From Osedax fenrisi (lineage: Eukaryota; Annelida; Polychaeta; Sabellida; Siboglinidae), in assembly GCA_964019155.1 (NCBI GenBank), contig OZ025242.1, forward strand, positions 67,830,540 to 67,894,539: a stretch of 64,000 nt of DNA, read 5' to 3'. Below, piece after piece: positions 1-14,253 of this stretch (position 1 is the first letter of the stretch; the number at the start of each line of letters is the position of its first letter). A model generated the notes under the pieces. The model had not been told where the DNA came from. It saw only the letters and a list, made by a program, of their open reading frames with translations, and did not search any database. The translations under genes and the position numbers were made by a program.

Positions 1-2758
1 AATGATCTTGAATACCTCGAATATTCCTAGGAAGTGAATTCCACCTACTTGGGGCCGAGTAGGTGAAAGCTCGATTTCCGGAGCGAGATAGATTCGGTAG
101 GCGTACACTTAATCGGGTTGTATCGTCATTTGATCTCAGAGTTCTGCGGGGTTGAATAATATTTAGACATGATCTAATCCGCATGGTTTTGTGAATGATA
201 CACAAAAGTCTATATTTAGAACGCTGAGATGTGGACAATATATGGTCTATCCTCATTTTTAAGGAAACGCTTGTGTGGTCAGTTCGAGGCTGTCTGTGAA
301 TGAGTCGTACAGAGGACCTTATAATTCTATTAATAGGTATTAAAGATGATTTAGGTAGACCTACTAATATTGAATTACAGTAATCTATGATAGAAAATAC
401 TAGTGAGTTTATTAAAATACGGCATGTATTTGTATTAATATAATTTCTTATATGACGGATATTATATAATTGATGATTAGCTTTTTTGCATAAACTCATA
501 ATATGTGTGTTAAATTTGATATCTGAATCAAAAATAACACCTAGATATTTAATATTGATACTAGGCTCTATGACTTTACCATTAATTGTTACAATTGGGA
601 AATTATCAAAATTACTAGGAATATTTAATAATTCAGATTTTGAGGTATTCAATGATAGCTTATTATCATTAAGCCATGTATATATAGAATTTGCACAATT
701 AGATAAATCATTGCAATTCATAGAGCTATATCTAGATAAAGTAGAATATATTAATATATCATCTGCATACAGGTGATATCTAATATGTTTAAATTGCCTG
801 ATAATATGTGATAAAGGTTTTATGTAGATCAGAAATAGAATAGGTCCTAGAACAGAACCTTGAGGGACACCTGATTCTAAAGTATGATTTTTTGAATAAA
901 ATTGCCCAGTTTTAACAGAGAATGATCGATTACTGATAAAAGATATCATCCAATCGAGGGCTATATCATCCAGACCAATTTCAGTAAGTCTAGTATACAG
1001 AATTGAGTGGTCGAGCGTATCAAACGCTGCAGATAAATCTAATAGTAGTAGTTGAATAGGTTTATTAACATCTAGAGATCTAAGTATATTATCATCTAGA
1101 GATCTAAGTATATTATCAATTACGTGTATTACAGTAGTTTCGGTACTATGGTTAACGCGGTAAGCACTTTTATAGTCGTCAATTAGTTTATTCGTAAGGA
1201 GGTCATTATTTAGTTGGTTGGAGACAATTTTTTCAAGAATCTTAGCTATGGTAGGTAATTGTGATATAGGTCTATAGTTATTGAGTAAATTGTGATTCGT
1301 TTTATTTTTTTTTAATATTGGTGAGATAATTGCATGTTTAAGTTCGGGAGGTACTATGCCTGTAGACATTGATCGATTTATGATTAATGTAATTGGAATG
1401 GTTAATATACGTGACATTTTTTTCAATAGAAGTAGCGGTATTGGGTCGTGTGGAGCAGAAGATTTTGAATGGTTAATTAATTCAAAAATTTGTTCGTGAT
1501 TAGTTGGAATAAAATACGATAATCTTATGTTTAAGTGTTGAGGAGTTACATTGAAATGTGGGTTATAAGTAAAGTTATAAGTTAATCGTAGTTTTTTTAA
1601 TTTTTCAGTGAAGAAATTAGCAAAATCAAAACATAATAATTCTAAAGGGGTATCTGGAAATATAGACTTTTTCGTTTTTCCTAACAGTGAATTTGTAATA
1701 CAATATAACTTTCTTATATTATTACTGTTATTAAGTATTTCATTTAGATAGAATTTTTTCTTTGCACATTCAATAGAATATTTGAAATATTTTTTGGATT
1801 CAATGAGAGCAGTTAGAGAGCTATTAGAAGGAAACTTTGAGAAATATCGTTCGTTTGTTCTCATAGCCCTTTTGGCCAAAATAGTATCGTTATTAAACCA
1901 TTTGTTTTTAGAACTTTTAATAATCTTTAATTTGGTTGGTGCAAATTTATTTAACATATCTATTAGATACTTATTTAATTCCTTAATTGTAGTCTCATTA
2001 GATATTAATGAAGATACATAAGAAGTGAATAAAGAAATTGGTATCTTCGAAATGTTTCTGTAGTTGATTCTATTGATTTGAGATATATCTATTGGAGTAT
2101 TAATTGTAAATGTAATGGCATAATGATCAGTAATTAAAAATTTAGTATTTGTTATATTAATCATAAGTTGAGGGCTATTTATTGTAAAAACTAGGTCAAG
2201 TATATTGCCAGATGTATGAGTTGGTGCAGTTATATGTTGATGTAATGAGTGTGATTTAGATAATGAAATAAGTTGTTTCGAAGGAGTTTTGTTTTTATTA
2301 ACTTGGAAATTAAAATCACCGAGAATAATTGTATTACTTAATTTAATCGAAGTGAGAAGATCATTAAAATCATCTAGAAAAGTTATATAGTTATTCGATG
2401 GGGGTCGATAAATGATTATAAACTTTATAGTCTTATTTAAAGCTGTACGTAATGAAACTATAGAGCATTCACAACTAGAGATAGGATATTTTGTATAACT
2501 TAGAAGTTTAATTGATTTACTATATAGAATGCCAACTCCACCTCCAGTTTTAGATCCTTCACGAGGTGTATGTTGAAAGCAATATGAGTTATGCATAAGC
2601 TCTGCTATCACTGAAGATGAATCATCATTAAGCCAGGTTTCCGTAAGTATAACAATATCATGATTAAATTCATTATTAAAATCATTGATAAAATTAATTT
2701 TAGCTCTGACTGAACGAGCATTAATAAGAGAACATGTTAGTAAGTTATCAGGGTTTAG
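1..2758 (-). CDS. LINE ORF2: AP endonuclease plus reverse transcriptase (CR1/L2-like), open to the window edge
   Basis: This is the replication protein of a non-LTR retrotransposon, which nicks target DNA and reverse-transcribes its RNA there. Read on the minus strand, the frame is open from just after a TGA at 2759-2761 to base 1, at least 919 codons, and continues beyond the window. Endonuclease landmarks in order are LINARSVRAKI, LTETWLNDD, GGGVGILYS, IIIYRPPS, LGDFNF and ITDHYAITF. RT landmarks are NYRPISQLPTIAKILEKI, LLLDLSAAFDTLDHSIL, SGVPQGSVLGPILFLIY and the catalytic box HLYADDILIY, followed by NDNKLSLNTSKSELL. The C-terminal part contains APSRWNSLPRNI, as is usual in these families. 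No internal stop or frameshift was found, so this is a young copy. CR1/L2-like is assigned from motif style, not from a tree. The first in-frame ATG is near 2596; the true start is probably upstream. Confidence 0.93.
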
Positions 2759-2761
2759 TCA

Positions 2762-4171
<1,410 letters not shown>

Positions 4172-4700
4172 AAATATATTTATGGAAAACTAATAATACA
4201 TGACCAAACTCTATAGTCACTCTCTATATATAGAGATTACATAAACATATTTGTTTCCCCTTAATGCACTTCTAAGTAATTTATATAAAGTACAATTGTT
4301 TATTTATTTATATATATCGTAAATGTTTTAAACACAATTGAATATACATATTAGCTTCCGCTTAATGCACTTCTACGTAATTTATATAAAGTACAATTGT
4401 TTATTTATTTATATATATCGTAAATGTTTTAAACACAATTGAATACCAAGTAATAGTTCGATAAATGTTTCACTTTTTTAAAAATAAACAAACACGTTTC
4501 AAATAGTATTTTATTTAAGTAGGTTGTCTGAGTTAATACCTAAGTTAATGGGTTAATAGGAGTGGGTATAATAGGTACAATTATTAATTTTCAGTATAGA
4601 ATTTTATAATAATATTATTTTATTTACATTTACATTTTAAGAATTAATTAACTGAATTAAAATAATTATTATTTACGATATTTTATTGTTTCATATAAGA
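4172..4700. other. AT-rich spacer with an 80-bp-scale direct repeat
   Basis: No gene is visible. A segment around 4262-4330 (TTAATGCACTTCTA, then ATATATCGTAAATG, then AACACAATTGAATA) is repeated nearly exactly at 4359-4446. Confidence 0.6.
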
Positions 4701-5190
4701 TATTATTTTTTATATTTTTAAATAAGAATAAATCATTAGATGTAGCCATAATAGACCAATTAAATATGTATATTAATATTTGATAATTATTAATATTAAT
4801 AATTATTGATTAAAGTTTTCTATTCAATTTAATAATTCTGACAAATTAACTAGTGGAAAGTCTCCGATTACCGACCCTTAAATGATTAATGTAATAACTT
4901 ATTCAATATTAAATATATTTATTTAAAATTTTGTAATTAGGAAATATATTATTTTTTATATTTTTAAATAAGAATAAATCGTTAGATGTAGCCATAATTG
5001 ACCAATTAAATATGTATATTAATATTTGATAATTATTAATATTAATAATTATTGATTACATTTTCTATTCAATTTAATAATTCTGACAAATTAACTAGGG
5101 GAAAGTCTCCAATTACCGACCCCTAAATGATTATTTGTAATAACTTATTAAATATTAAATATATTAATTTAAAATTTTGTAATTAGGATA
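4701..5190. repeat. Tandem duplication of about 246 bp containing the left end of element A
   Basis: The sequence from TATTATTTTTTATATTTTTA at 4701 recurs at 4947 with few differences. Each copy ends with the element-A terminus (GGAAAGTCTCC followed by ATTACCGACCC), at 4853 and 5098. The duplication therefore happened after element A had inserted, and it copied the junction. Confidence 0.85.
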
Positions 5191-6028
5191 ATATTATGGC
5201 AATGAATAATGTGGCTATTTTAAATTGTTGATATAATTATACTTACATGAATAAACAGGGGGGTCGGTAATCGGATACCTGTTCCTAATATCGACTCCCT
5301 TCTCCCATTACCGACCCCCTAAAATAATCGTGGTATAAATAATGTTAGTATTATAATATCCAATAAAAATAGTAGATATACATAAATATAATTAATTATA
5401 ACATGCACGCAATTTATTTTTTATTGAATTTATGTTTTAATCGTAATATTAAATTTAAATTTAAACTTTATAGTAATTATATTAAAATAGTGTATATTAT
5501 TATTTAATATTTATTTATTAATCAGTATGTATATAATCAACTGGAATCATGAATCGTAAATCTATATCAATGATACATAAATAACTTGCGACATATTTTA
5601 AAGTATAATAAGGATCTATTTTGATTGGATATTATAAATCACATGGGGTCGGTATTAGGGTAACTTAGGGGGTCGGTAATAGGAAAATCATATGGGTTGA
5701 TATAATTAAGATATATTGGTTAATAGTTATTCAAATTAAATTATTTTTATAATAGTTATAAACATGATCTACAATATTATTCTCAGTATTAAGTTTTCTT
5801 TTAAATAATAAAGTATTTACAATGATTTAAAAAAAGTTATTATTCAAATATTTAAAAAGTAAAAACAGAATATTACATTTTATTAAATAACAATTGTAGG
5901 TTTAACTATTTTTTAAAACAAAATACTTATTTATATTTATCATTAAATTACTAAAAGTTCGTGAATATATTATTTTTTGATATCTTTTATAGTTACTGAG
6001 ATACGAGAGGGGGGTCGGTATTGGGATA
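5098..6028 (+). mobile_element. Element A, copy 1 (TA-flanked MITE, right terminus eroded)
   Basis: It starts at GGGGAAAGTCTCC directly after a TA. It carries the family motif GGTCGGTAAT at the left end, a central inverted pair (GGGGTCGGTAATCGG near 5260 against ATTACCGACCCCC near 5306) and a direct pair (GGTCGGTATTAGG and GGTCGGTAATAGG near 5645-5685). The right end has GAGATACGAG followed by GGGTCGGTATTGGG. The expected right terminus CTTTCCCC is missing, so this copy has lost its end. It encodes no protein. Copies A2 and A3 show the complete structure. Confidence 0.85.
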
Positions 6029-6304
6029 TAATAACCAAAAATAATAACCATATCTTTGTATTCTCTATATTTAAAAGTTAATAATGTATATTAGTTGTTA
6101 AATATATAACTGTATTTTCAGAAATATTAGAAAATATTAATAATATACTTCAAAATATAATACTGATATTTTTAATATGAATAATATATTATTTTAATAT
6201 ATTAAAGATGATATCATATTTTATCTATTCGTATTCCTATATATTCATTTGTTTTATTTTATTGATTTATTAAGATATTAGTTATAACTTATAGTTATAC
6301 ATCT

Positions 6305-6350
<46 letters not shown>

Positions 6351-6847
6351 ATAATATAAATAACACTATAGTATTATTTAGGGTTGTATCCCTAATGAAT
6401 TTAAAAAATCAAAGATAAATATTATATAAACAAGTACTGAAAATTATATATTACATTTTAGAAATATATATATTTTACAATAAATTTTTAACTATATTTT
6501 AACCTATTTAAAATATTAAATTATAATAAAATATACTAATTTTAAATATATTTTAAAAAGTATTACTAACATTGATCAATGTATTAAGATCCATAATGAC
6601 TATATAACATTCGCGAATTATGTAAATATATGGAAAATTTACATTTTTAAAGGACATTTTAATTGTATATTAGTTTCTATAATTTGTGTTGTATATATCA
6701 ATATTACTTAGTTACATTATATTTATTATTGATTATTTTGTAGTGTAGGTATATACTTATATCATATTTTATATATATATATATATTAATTTTAAGTTTA
6801 TTAAGTTTTTTAAAAGAAAAAGACACATTTTCCTACTGTATGTTTAA

Positions 6848-6897
<50 letters not shown>

Positions 6898-8280
6898 ATA
6901 AATACAATATGGATTTATTAATGATATATATATATGCCATCTAACTATATTTTAAATTTGAAGTAAAAATATAGATGATCGTCTATGTTATAATACAGTA
7001 TGTTAGTGTGATAAGTGAAAAAACATAATTATGTGTAAATATAATATATAAATAATCCTATATGATTATAATATAATATAAACTATAGTTAAATTTGTAT
7101 TTCTTATTCTTCTTTTTAATGTTTATCATTGAAATTATCATAAGATATCATATATTCTAGATTTACAATAAACAAATTAATTTTTAATTTGTAAAAATTA
7201 ATGTTATCCTTAAATACAAAATCGCTATATGATTTTAACATATATATTAAATACTATATGGATAATTGAAAATGTACATTTATATCAGTGATTAACAAAA
7301 ACATTTTCAATATACTGAAATATATTATTAAAGAAATTAGAACATTATGGAATTACTATAGATAGAATTATATTATATGTATATATTTAAATTATATTTT
7401 TAAATGATCTATTCGTTTGTTATATATTATAATTTTATAAATAAATAATAGCATCATCAAATTTAGTAAGCCGTAGTAAATAATATGAGTAGGTTATAAG
7501 TATTTTACCTATATCTGGTTCTTTTGTAAATAAACCCAGAAAAGTTCAAAAGTTATTTATATTTAGTTATAACCTACATATATTTAAAATAATTATTGAT
7601 AGGTAATTTAAAAAGTCACAATTTAATTTATTATATTCTCTGTGTATATATTTTAGGTTCCATTTTGTGATTCAATTTTTATATGTGAAATTAATTTAAA
7701 GTTATAAAACAAATAATGATACTATAAATAAGTTAGATGTATTAACAATATATTATTAATATATCTAACTTATTTATAGTATCATTTTTTTATCTTTAGC
7801 TACAGTCAGTAGTTTTTGTATTATTAATTGGGCAGTAGTAAATTCATTGGAAATTCCTATTTTGTTATGGTTTGTATTTTTTAATTTATATAAGGCAAAT
7901 TAAATATATTTAATATATGCATTTTGTTTGTTCTATGTATAAAGTATTTTAATGGGCCTAATTGTATTATTAGTATTATTTCATTGATTTCATTATCCAT
8001 ATTTAATTTCCCAATTCTATTTACATTTTGTATGGAGATATGTTTACATCACTAATTTCACTAATAATACTATTAATTGAATCTGTGTCATATTTAAATG
8101 TATCTATTTTTTAATTAAAACGTGTTCATCTATAATATACCTTATTAGAGTTGTTATGATTAGGTACTAATTTACTATACCTACCTACTATCTTCATATA
8201 TATTTTAATTATTTTGGTAACAGTATCATTTATAGTATACTATAGTAAAAACACGTTCGTTTAATATGAATGCATGGACA

Positions 8281-8320
<40 letters not shown>

Positions 8321-9220
8321 TAGATATCAATATATTGAGTTTAATGGTATCTGATTTAAATAATATAATTATGATGTATCACTAAGTTCGATTATGGGAA
8401 CTTTGTATTTGTTTTATATATAATCGCTGTGAACATTATAGGTTTATCCTATCTAGTTTATTCAGAGCAGTACTTTATGTGGTCGATGGTAATGTATTTT
8501 ATGAAGTGATAATTTGTCTAACTTAAATAAAGTAAGAAGAGTGAATTTAAGTAGTTTAATCATCTCGGTTACCTATATCATCTTGATAATTAGATATAAA
8601 CACATTGCTTCTGAATATCAACCAAGGTAATTAGGTACATATGATATAAGTAATGTCTACTCTAATTATATTATACACATTATTAACACCCTTATAACGT
8701 ATGGTAACATTCTAATTATTAACTTACTGATCACCTATCAGGAGTTTATATTGATGAGATACTCGATTGTAAACCATGGTATATATCTTCTGATGTGTGA
8801 AGAGGTATTGGTATAATAAAATATGTATAATACTTTAAGTTAAATACTATACATTTAATTTTAAATAATTATGTATGTGAAATATAAACGCTTGCTTCCA
8901 TAGGTGGTATACTATTTTTAATTACAGAGTATATTTCAATTTTACAGAAAATAATATTACGATATAGATACTAAATATAAATGTTAATATTCACGATTTC
9001 ATGTGTAAATTGATCTTTATTTGAAGATATTTGCAAATTTATTTCTATAAAATATATACATATTTATATGCATTATATTTTATTATATTTAATATAATTA
9101 TTATATTTAAAATCAAAATATACTATTATCACTACACTTACTTATTATATAACATACTTATAAATGCCCACATGGCATATATATATATATAGGTTATTAG
9201 GATGAATACGTATTGGCATA
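6029..9220. other. AT-rich intergenic DNA, no gene seen
   Basis: The stretch contains (AT)n runs at about 6309-6347, 6772-6786, 6843-6894 and 8283-8317. An inverted pair around 7725-7785 (ATACTATAAATAAGTTAGATGT against its complement) could form a hairpin. I see no coding exon that I can defend. Confidence 0.6.
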
Positions 9221-9876
9221 CGGGAGAGTACTCGAATACCGACACCCTAACAATAAATCACCATAACTTTATTATTTCTCAATTAAATATTTCCAAATTT
9301 TATTTATAAGTATTAAGTAGGTACACTGTTAGAAATAAATGGTATAACATTGATTAAAAAATGGTATAACCCCGTGGCGTCCTGGTATACCATTTACGGT
9401 ATAACTAATTAAAAAAGTTATACCATATTTTATAAAAAGTTATACCATATTTTATATAAAGTTATACCATAATTTATACCATATATTATATAAAGTTATA
9501 CCATATTTTATAAAAAGTTATACCATATTTGATATAAAGTTATTCCATAATTTATTAAAATTTATACCATATATTATATAAAGTTATACCATAATTTATA
9601 AAAAGTTATACCATATTTGATATAAAGTTATACCATAATTTATTAAAATTTATACCATATATTATACAAAGTTATACCATAATTTATTAAAAGTCATACT
9701 ATATTTTATTTAAAGTTATACCATAATTTATTAAAAGTTATACTATATTTTATTTAAATTTATACCAGTGTTTATAATAACTTACTATTCTATATTATTA
9801 ATTTATATATGAAATCGACATTTATAATGATAATTTATTTTCTAAAAACCACATATATGTTGGTGTAACAATATTG

Positions 9877-10098
9877 TTAATTAACAGATACATTTAAAAA
9901 TAAATATCGTGATACAAAATTACATAAACAATTAATGTGTGTAGGACATGTTATGAAACAAATAAAATTAACAATAACACTTAATAAAATACGAAATAAA
10001 TTATTTTGAACGAAAACCAAACAATTATCGACACACATAATAAGCATCCTCTTTTCTGATATATGCATATATCCATGTATCCATGGAGTCATTATTTC
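9877..10098 (-). CDS. Candidate 3' exon inside the CACTG element
   Basis: On the minus strand the acceptor TTTTAATTGCAG ends at 10099. An open frame of 73 codons then reads to a TAA at 9877. It begins EIMTPWIHGYMHISEKRM and ends in a hydrophobic stretch with four scattered cysteines. It joins in phase 0 to the candidate exon at 10818-10959. I recognise no domain. Either a captured gene fragment or a remnant of the element's own gene would explain it, and chance is possible for the AT-rich second half. Confidence 0.3.
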   Translation of the reverse strand, partial: EIMTPWIHGYMHISEKRMLIMCVDNCLVFVQNNLFRILLSVIVNFICFITCPTHINCLCNFVSRYLFLNVSVN

Positions 10099-10817
10099 CT
10101 GCAATTAAAATTCAAATATTTATATAAGTTATATATATATATATATATATATAGTATACTAGAGTATATAATAATATTGTATATTATATAATAGTATAAA
10201 TATGTATCTTATAAGATATAAGAAACTGTATACAGTTTCTTATATCTTCCTAGCAGTTATATATATATATAATATAGTATACATAGTATATATATATATA
10301 ACTGCTATTAGATTTTTCTAATTACAATTCTAATTATATATATACTATACTTTTGAATTAGAATACGAAAAATCATAAAATAACTATAATATTAAATATA
10401 TAGTTATTAAGTAATTATTAAATAACCTTATCTTAATTTCATTGTAAATTCATTTTTCAATAATTTGCAAACTCCCATCATAAAATATAAGATTCCCGCA
10501 TCTATTTTAGGAAATATTATAGTATATATATTTAATTATACACTTTATAATCTATATTTGATCAAGGATAGAAGGATATTAATAATATTTGTACAACAGT
10601 TAACATTATTTATATATATATATATATATATAATATACCTATTACATACCTATTAGTAATATTATTTAAATTTAATTACATTGTGAGCTAAAAAATAAAA
10701 TAAATAATTGACCATATATGGATATATATTATACTATCCAAGGACTAATAAAATATAATTGCATATTTATTTTATATAGATATTTAACTAATGTTATTAA
10801 TTAGATAACTAAATTAC

Positions 10818-10959
10818 CTGTTTGATCAGTTTGCCTAGTAGCGCTACATCAATATATTCGTCTATATATTTTTGTATATACGTTATATGCTTTTTCATCC
10901 CCATCAACTCACTATTCCTCTCCGGCAGTTTTTCTAATATTTTAAATGAATTTGAAATT
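10818..10959 (-). CDS. Candidate internal exon inside the CACTG element
   Basis: The minus-strand exon of 142 nt sits between TTATTTGCAG and the strong donor CAG|GTAATTT. It is open for 47 codons after one split base. The product includes EKLPERNSELMGMKKH and YIDEYIDVALLGKLIKQ, a charged and probably helical segment. It is clearly GC-richer than its surroundings, and its donor phase matches the exon at 9877-10098 across a 719-bp intron. I found no upstream exon and no match to a known transposase domain. Confidence 0.35.
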
Positions 10960-11299
10960 CTGCAAATAAGTCTTCAGTTTCCTGCATATTAATATATATA
11001 TAGCATATAGTTATCATAATTTTATAATATATATATATATATGTAATAAAGTGAATGTTCTAATACAGTTTATTAATCAAAGCAAAGACCTGTTGAACAT
11101 AATAATATAACATAATAATAATAGTACCTACCCGATGAGATGCAGACCTAAGAATGAGGCAATATCACCGAGTGGAATTTATTCTATAGAAAAATAACGA
11201 AATATACTTTACAGACGATAACAATATAAAATACCAGAAAAATAAACATTTACATGGCATTGTCTATGCAATTAACACAGAGCGAGACACCGAAATCTA

Positions 11300-11396
11300 G
11301 TTTAAAGTTGTTATGTAGATATATCGATTTCTGTTACGTAATGCTAAATTCATTTAAATGTATATTACATTAATCGATATATCTACAACTTTGACT
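11300..11396. repeat. Inverted repeat (hairpin arms around AGATATATCGAT)
   Basis: AAAGTTGTTATGTAGATATA near 11301-11325 is mirrored by TATATCTACAACTTT near 11380-11395. This gives arms of roughly 20 bp within the CACTG element. Confidence 0.6.
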
Positions 11397-11643
11397 TTAT
11401 AATATATATATATATATATATATATAATTATATAATTATATTCTAACAATTTAATTATATATTATAAATAATATATAAATATATTATAAAATTATATATT
11501 ATATAAACTTTTATATTATTATATATAATATGATATAATTTGTATATATATATATATATAATATAAGTATAAATACCTGATGTATATTGTAATGTGTTGA
11601 ACAATAGATGCTTCTCATGTTGAGTGTAGAAATAATATGGAAT

Positions 11644-11703
<60 letters not shown>

Positions 11704-11936
11704 CTCGAATAATTATAAGTATTTGTATATAAAATATAGGAAATATGGAATTATGTATATATATATATATACATATACTCTAATAATTATAAGTACTTGT
11801 ATATAAAATAGAGGAAATGTATATGTATACATATTTCCCTATGGGGAATCTATATAGTTTCTTAAAACCAGTTTAATTGCAATTAGAAGCAATAAATGCT
11901 ATGTCTATAATAATATAACACAACAATAAGATATAC

Positions 11937-11981
<45 letters not shown>

Positions 11982-12099
11982 TATATATAATAACAATAAG
12001 TAAACTGTTATATTAAGGATATTATGAAGGATACTATTATGAATTATATTTCTTATACATTTTATTTTCAATCAAATATAAACTTAGTTTTAAAATGTT

Positions 12100-12155
12100 A
12101 TGGTATAACTGGTATTTCCATATTGTATACAATATGGAAATACCAGTTATACCAT
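12100..12155. repeat. Perfect 56-bp palindrome
   Basis: Arms of 28 bases meet with no spacer at 12127/12128. The left arm begins ATGGTATAACTGG. It lies in the right subterminal region of the CACTG element and uses the same GGTATAAC word as the left subterminal array. Confidence 0.93.
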
Positions 12156-12420
12156 ATATGGTATAACATTCGTAATTTTTAGTTATACCATTAGCTATTA
12201 AATATAATAATATAACTTTATGAATTATATAGTATATATACCATATAATTCATAATGTTATACCCTTATTTTAACAGTGTATATACATACAATAGCTATT
12301 TTTAAATTTAATTTAGTTTGTTTAACTCGGAGATAACAGGGGTGTCGATATTACGTGTACTGTTTCGAATACCGACACATTGGCACATAATATCGATACC
12401 CTATATATATATATATATAT

Positions 12421-12718
12421 ATTGTTATTGTTATTTTTATTTGGTGGAGTCCTTTCATCCCATCTAAGAACTTAGATGAAGTTTTTCACTTATAACCATA
12501 TATGGCTCTAATGTACCTTCGAAGCCGCTCTCATGTTAAGGAATCCATGGTTTTAACAAGAGCCGATAATTTATTTATACACAATTATATAAGATCATTT
12601 CTAAATATTATTTTAAGACCCATTTTATAAAATTAATTAATGATCCGGACGAGGCTCGAACTCTTGTCCTACTGCTTGTGTGTCTGACGCCTTAGCAACT
12701 AAGTCACACAGTCAGTTT
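12421..12718 (-). mobile_element. SINE family 1, copy 1 (tRNA-derived), inserted in element B1
   Basis: Read on the minus strand, the head is tRNA-like: a CTTAGTTGCTAAGGCG A-box region and an AGTTCGAGCCT B box. The family body follows (GAGAGCGGCTTCGAAGG, CTTATAACC and ATCTAAGTTC words), ending in an (AATAAC)n-type tail. The element sits between AT runs that are contiguous in the empty B2 copy. Confidence 0.85.
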
Positions 12719-13487
12719 ATATATATATATATATATATTTAGATATATATATCTATGGTATACCATATATTATTTAATATCCGATATCTATATATGGGTA
12801 TTACTTTTAACACACGCAATTCATATGTTATTTTCCTAAAATTAATTTTCGAAAATATTATAAATATTAAGTTTGAAATTACTTAATTATAATCCTAATA
12901 TTGTAAGTACATAAGAGTTTTATATAGTTTCTGAAAGACTATTTAATTCCAAGTAGAAAGTATATATAATATGTATACAATAATATAACACAACGATACG
13001 TAAATTATTATAGTAATGGACCTAATAAACTAATAACGCTGATTGGTTATATAATTGAAAGGGTGTCGATATTACATGCAATTAGGGTGTCGGTATACCA
13101 AATTGGTATTACCAATATATTATGAAAATATAATATGCTTAGATAAATGTTAATAACTTTGCAACAAATTAAGAAAAATACAAAATCTTTTCGGCACATT
13201 GTAAAATATAATTAAGTCTATAAGATGTATTTTAAATATTACAATATCTTCATTTTTAAACGATTGAGAATCGATACTTCAAAAATTTCATAAATTTAGA
13301 GTTGTAACGAAAAATTAAATTTTTGATTATAATTAAAAAATATTAATATTAAAAAAAAAATTATACTTATATGAATTAGAATTATAATGATTAACATTTC
13401 ATAAATTAATTATTTATGATTGGAATTATATTTTAGGAGATCTCTAGGGTGTCGATATTACGTGCATGTCGATATTAGAGCACTCTC

Positions 13488-13490
<3 letters not shown>

Positions 13491-13526
<36 letters not shown>

Positions 13527-14213
13527 GTAATAGTAAATATTCACGTTTATAAATTTCTAAGTAATTTGTAAAACTACATTTGTTTATGTATTATTATTAC
13601 ATTGATATGTCACTAGCAAATTGCTAGTAGCAATGCATTGTCTTATTTTTAATGTTATACAAGTAGTAGTGCAGTAAACAAACGCGTGTATTTGTATATA
13701 AATCCACATATCCAATGTGCATATAGATAAATTAACAAATGCGTGGTTAAGTTAAATGTTTAAATGATAGGCCTAATATAACCTATATATATATATATAA
13801 AGCTATATGTATATCATTTGATTACATCTCATTAACTAACTGAACATTGAAGTTTTCTTTACGATCACATATCATAAAGTAGTATAATACCTAGATGTAC
13901 TGTATACAGTATATATTCATACCATGGTATGTACTATAGTGTGGCGCGTGAATTTTACTATAGATAGAAATCCGATATTAATACGCAATTATGTATCCAT
14001 GTTATATACTATAGTAGTTTCATCGGTAGTAAAAGATATCTAGACAAGTAAATTTGGAAAAACATACACATATCGATATATATATATATATATATAAATT
14101 TAAAATATGTATAAATTATGAATAAATTAAGCTTAATTAATATGTTATATGTATGTGTTATTTTATATATATGAACTAGTAAATGTAAATAAGTATTTAA
14201 TAGTTATCGATAC

Positions 14214-14253
<40 letters not shown>

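Larger units (their letters stand above)
9324..12279. mobile_element. 2.96 kb DNA transposon with CACTGTTA ends and TA target duplication
   Basis: The termini are CACTGTTAGAAATAAATGG and, inverted, CACTGTTAAAATAAGGG. Each is followed by GGTATAACATT-type subterminal sequence. The empty site is visible in copy B2 (AGTAGGTATATACAT), which shows that TA was duplicated. The left subterminal region (about 9390-9775) is a tandem array of a 23-bp-scale unit built on AGTTATACCATA. The right subterminal region has a 56-bp perfect palindrome with the same words. CACTG-type ends, subterminal repeats and a TA target resemble the CMC (CACTA/Mirage/Chapaev) group, but that is an inference. No transposase is recognisable. 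Confidence 0.82.
9221..13490 (+). mobile_element. Element B, copy 1, split by a CACTG element and a SINE
   Basis: The left terminus GGGAGAGTACTCGAATACC is at 9221 and the right terminus ATTAGAGCACTCTCCCC ends at 13490. Both are flanked by TA. The B motif GTGTCGATATT/AATACCGACACC occurs at the left end, in a central inverted pair near 12340-12400, in a direct pair near 13065-13100 and at the right end near 13447-13475. Two insertions break it: 9324-12279 and about 12421-12718. Removing both leaves about 1 kb, similar to B2 at 56056-57803. No coding sequence belongs to B itself. Confidence 0.88.

Noticed and set aside
486..2021. Plus-strand ORFs at 486-776 and 1782-2021
   Set aside because: Antisense shadows of the intact LINE endonuclease-RT frame.
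8452..8490. 25-nt microexon (TTATTCAG acceptor, ATG|GTAATG donor)
   Set aside because: Too short, and no partner exons nearby with matching phase.
11103..11185. Exon-like minus-strand segment between TTTTTCTATAG and CGG|GTAGGT
   Set aside because: Good splice borders but all three frames contain stops.
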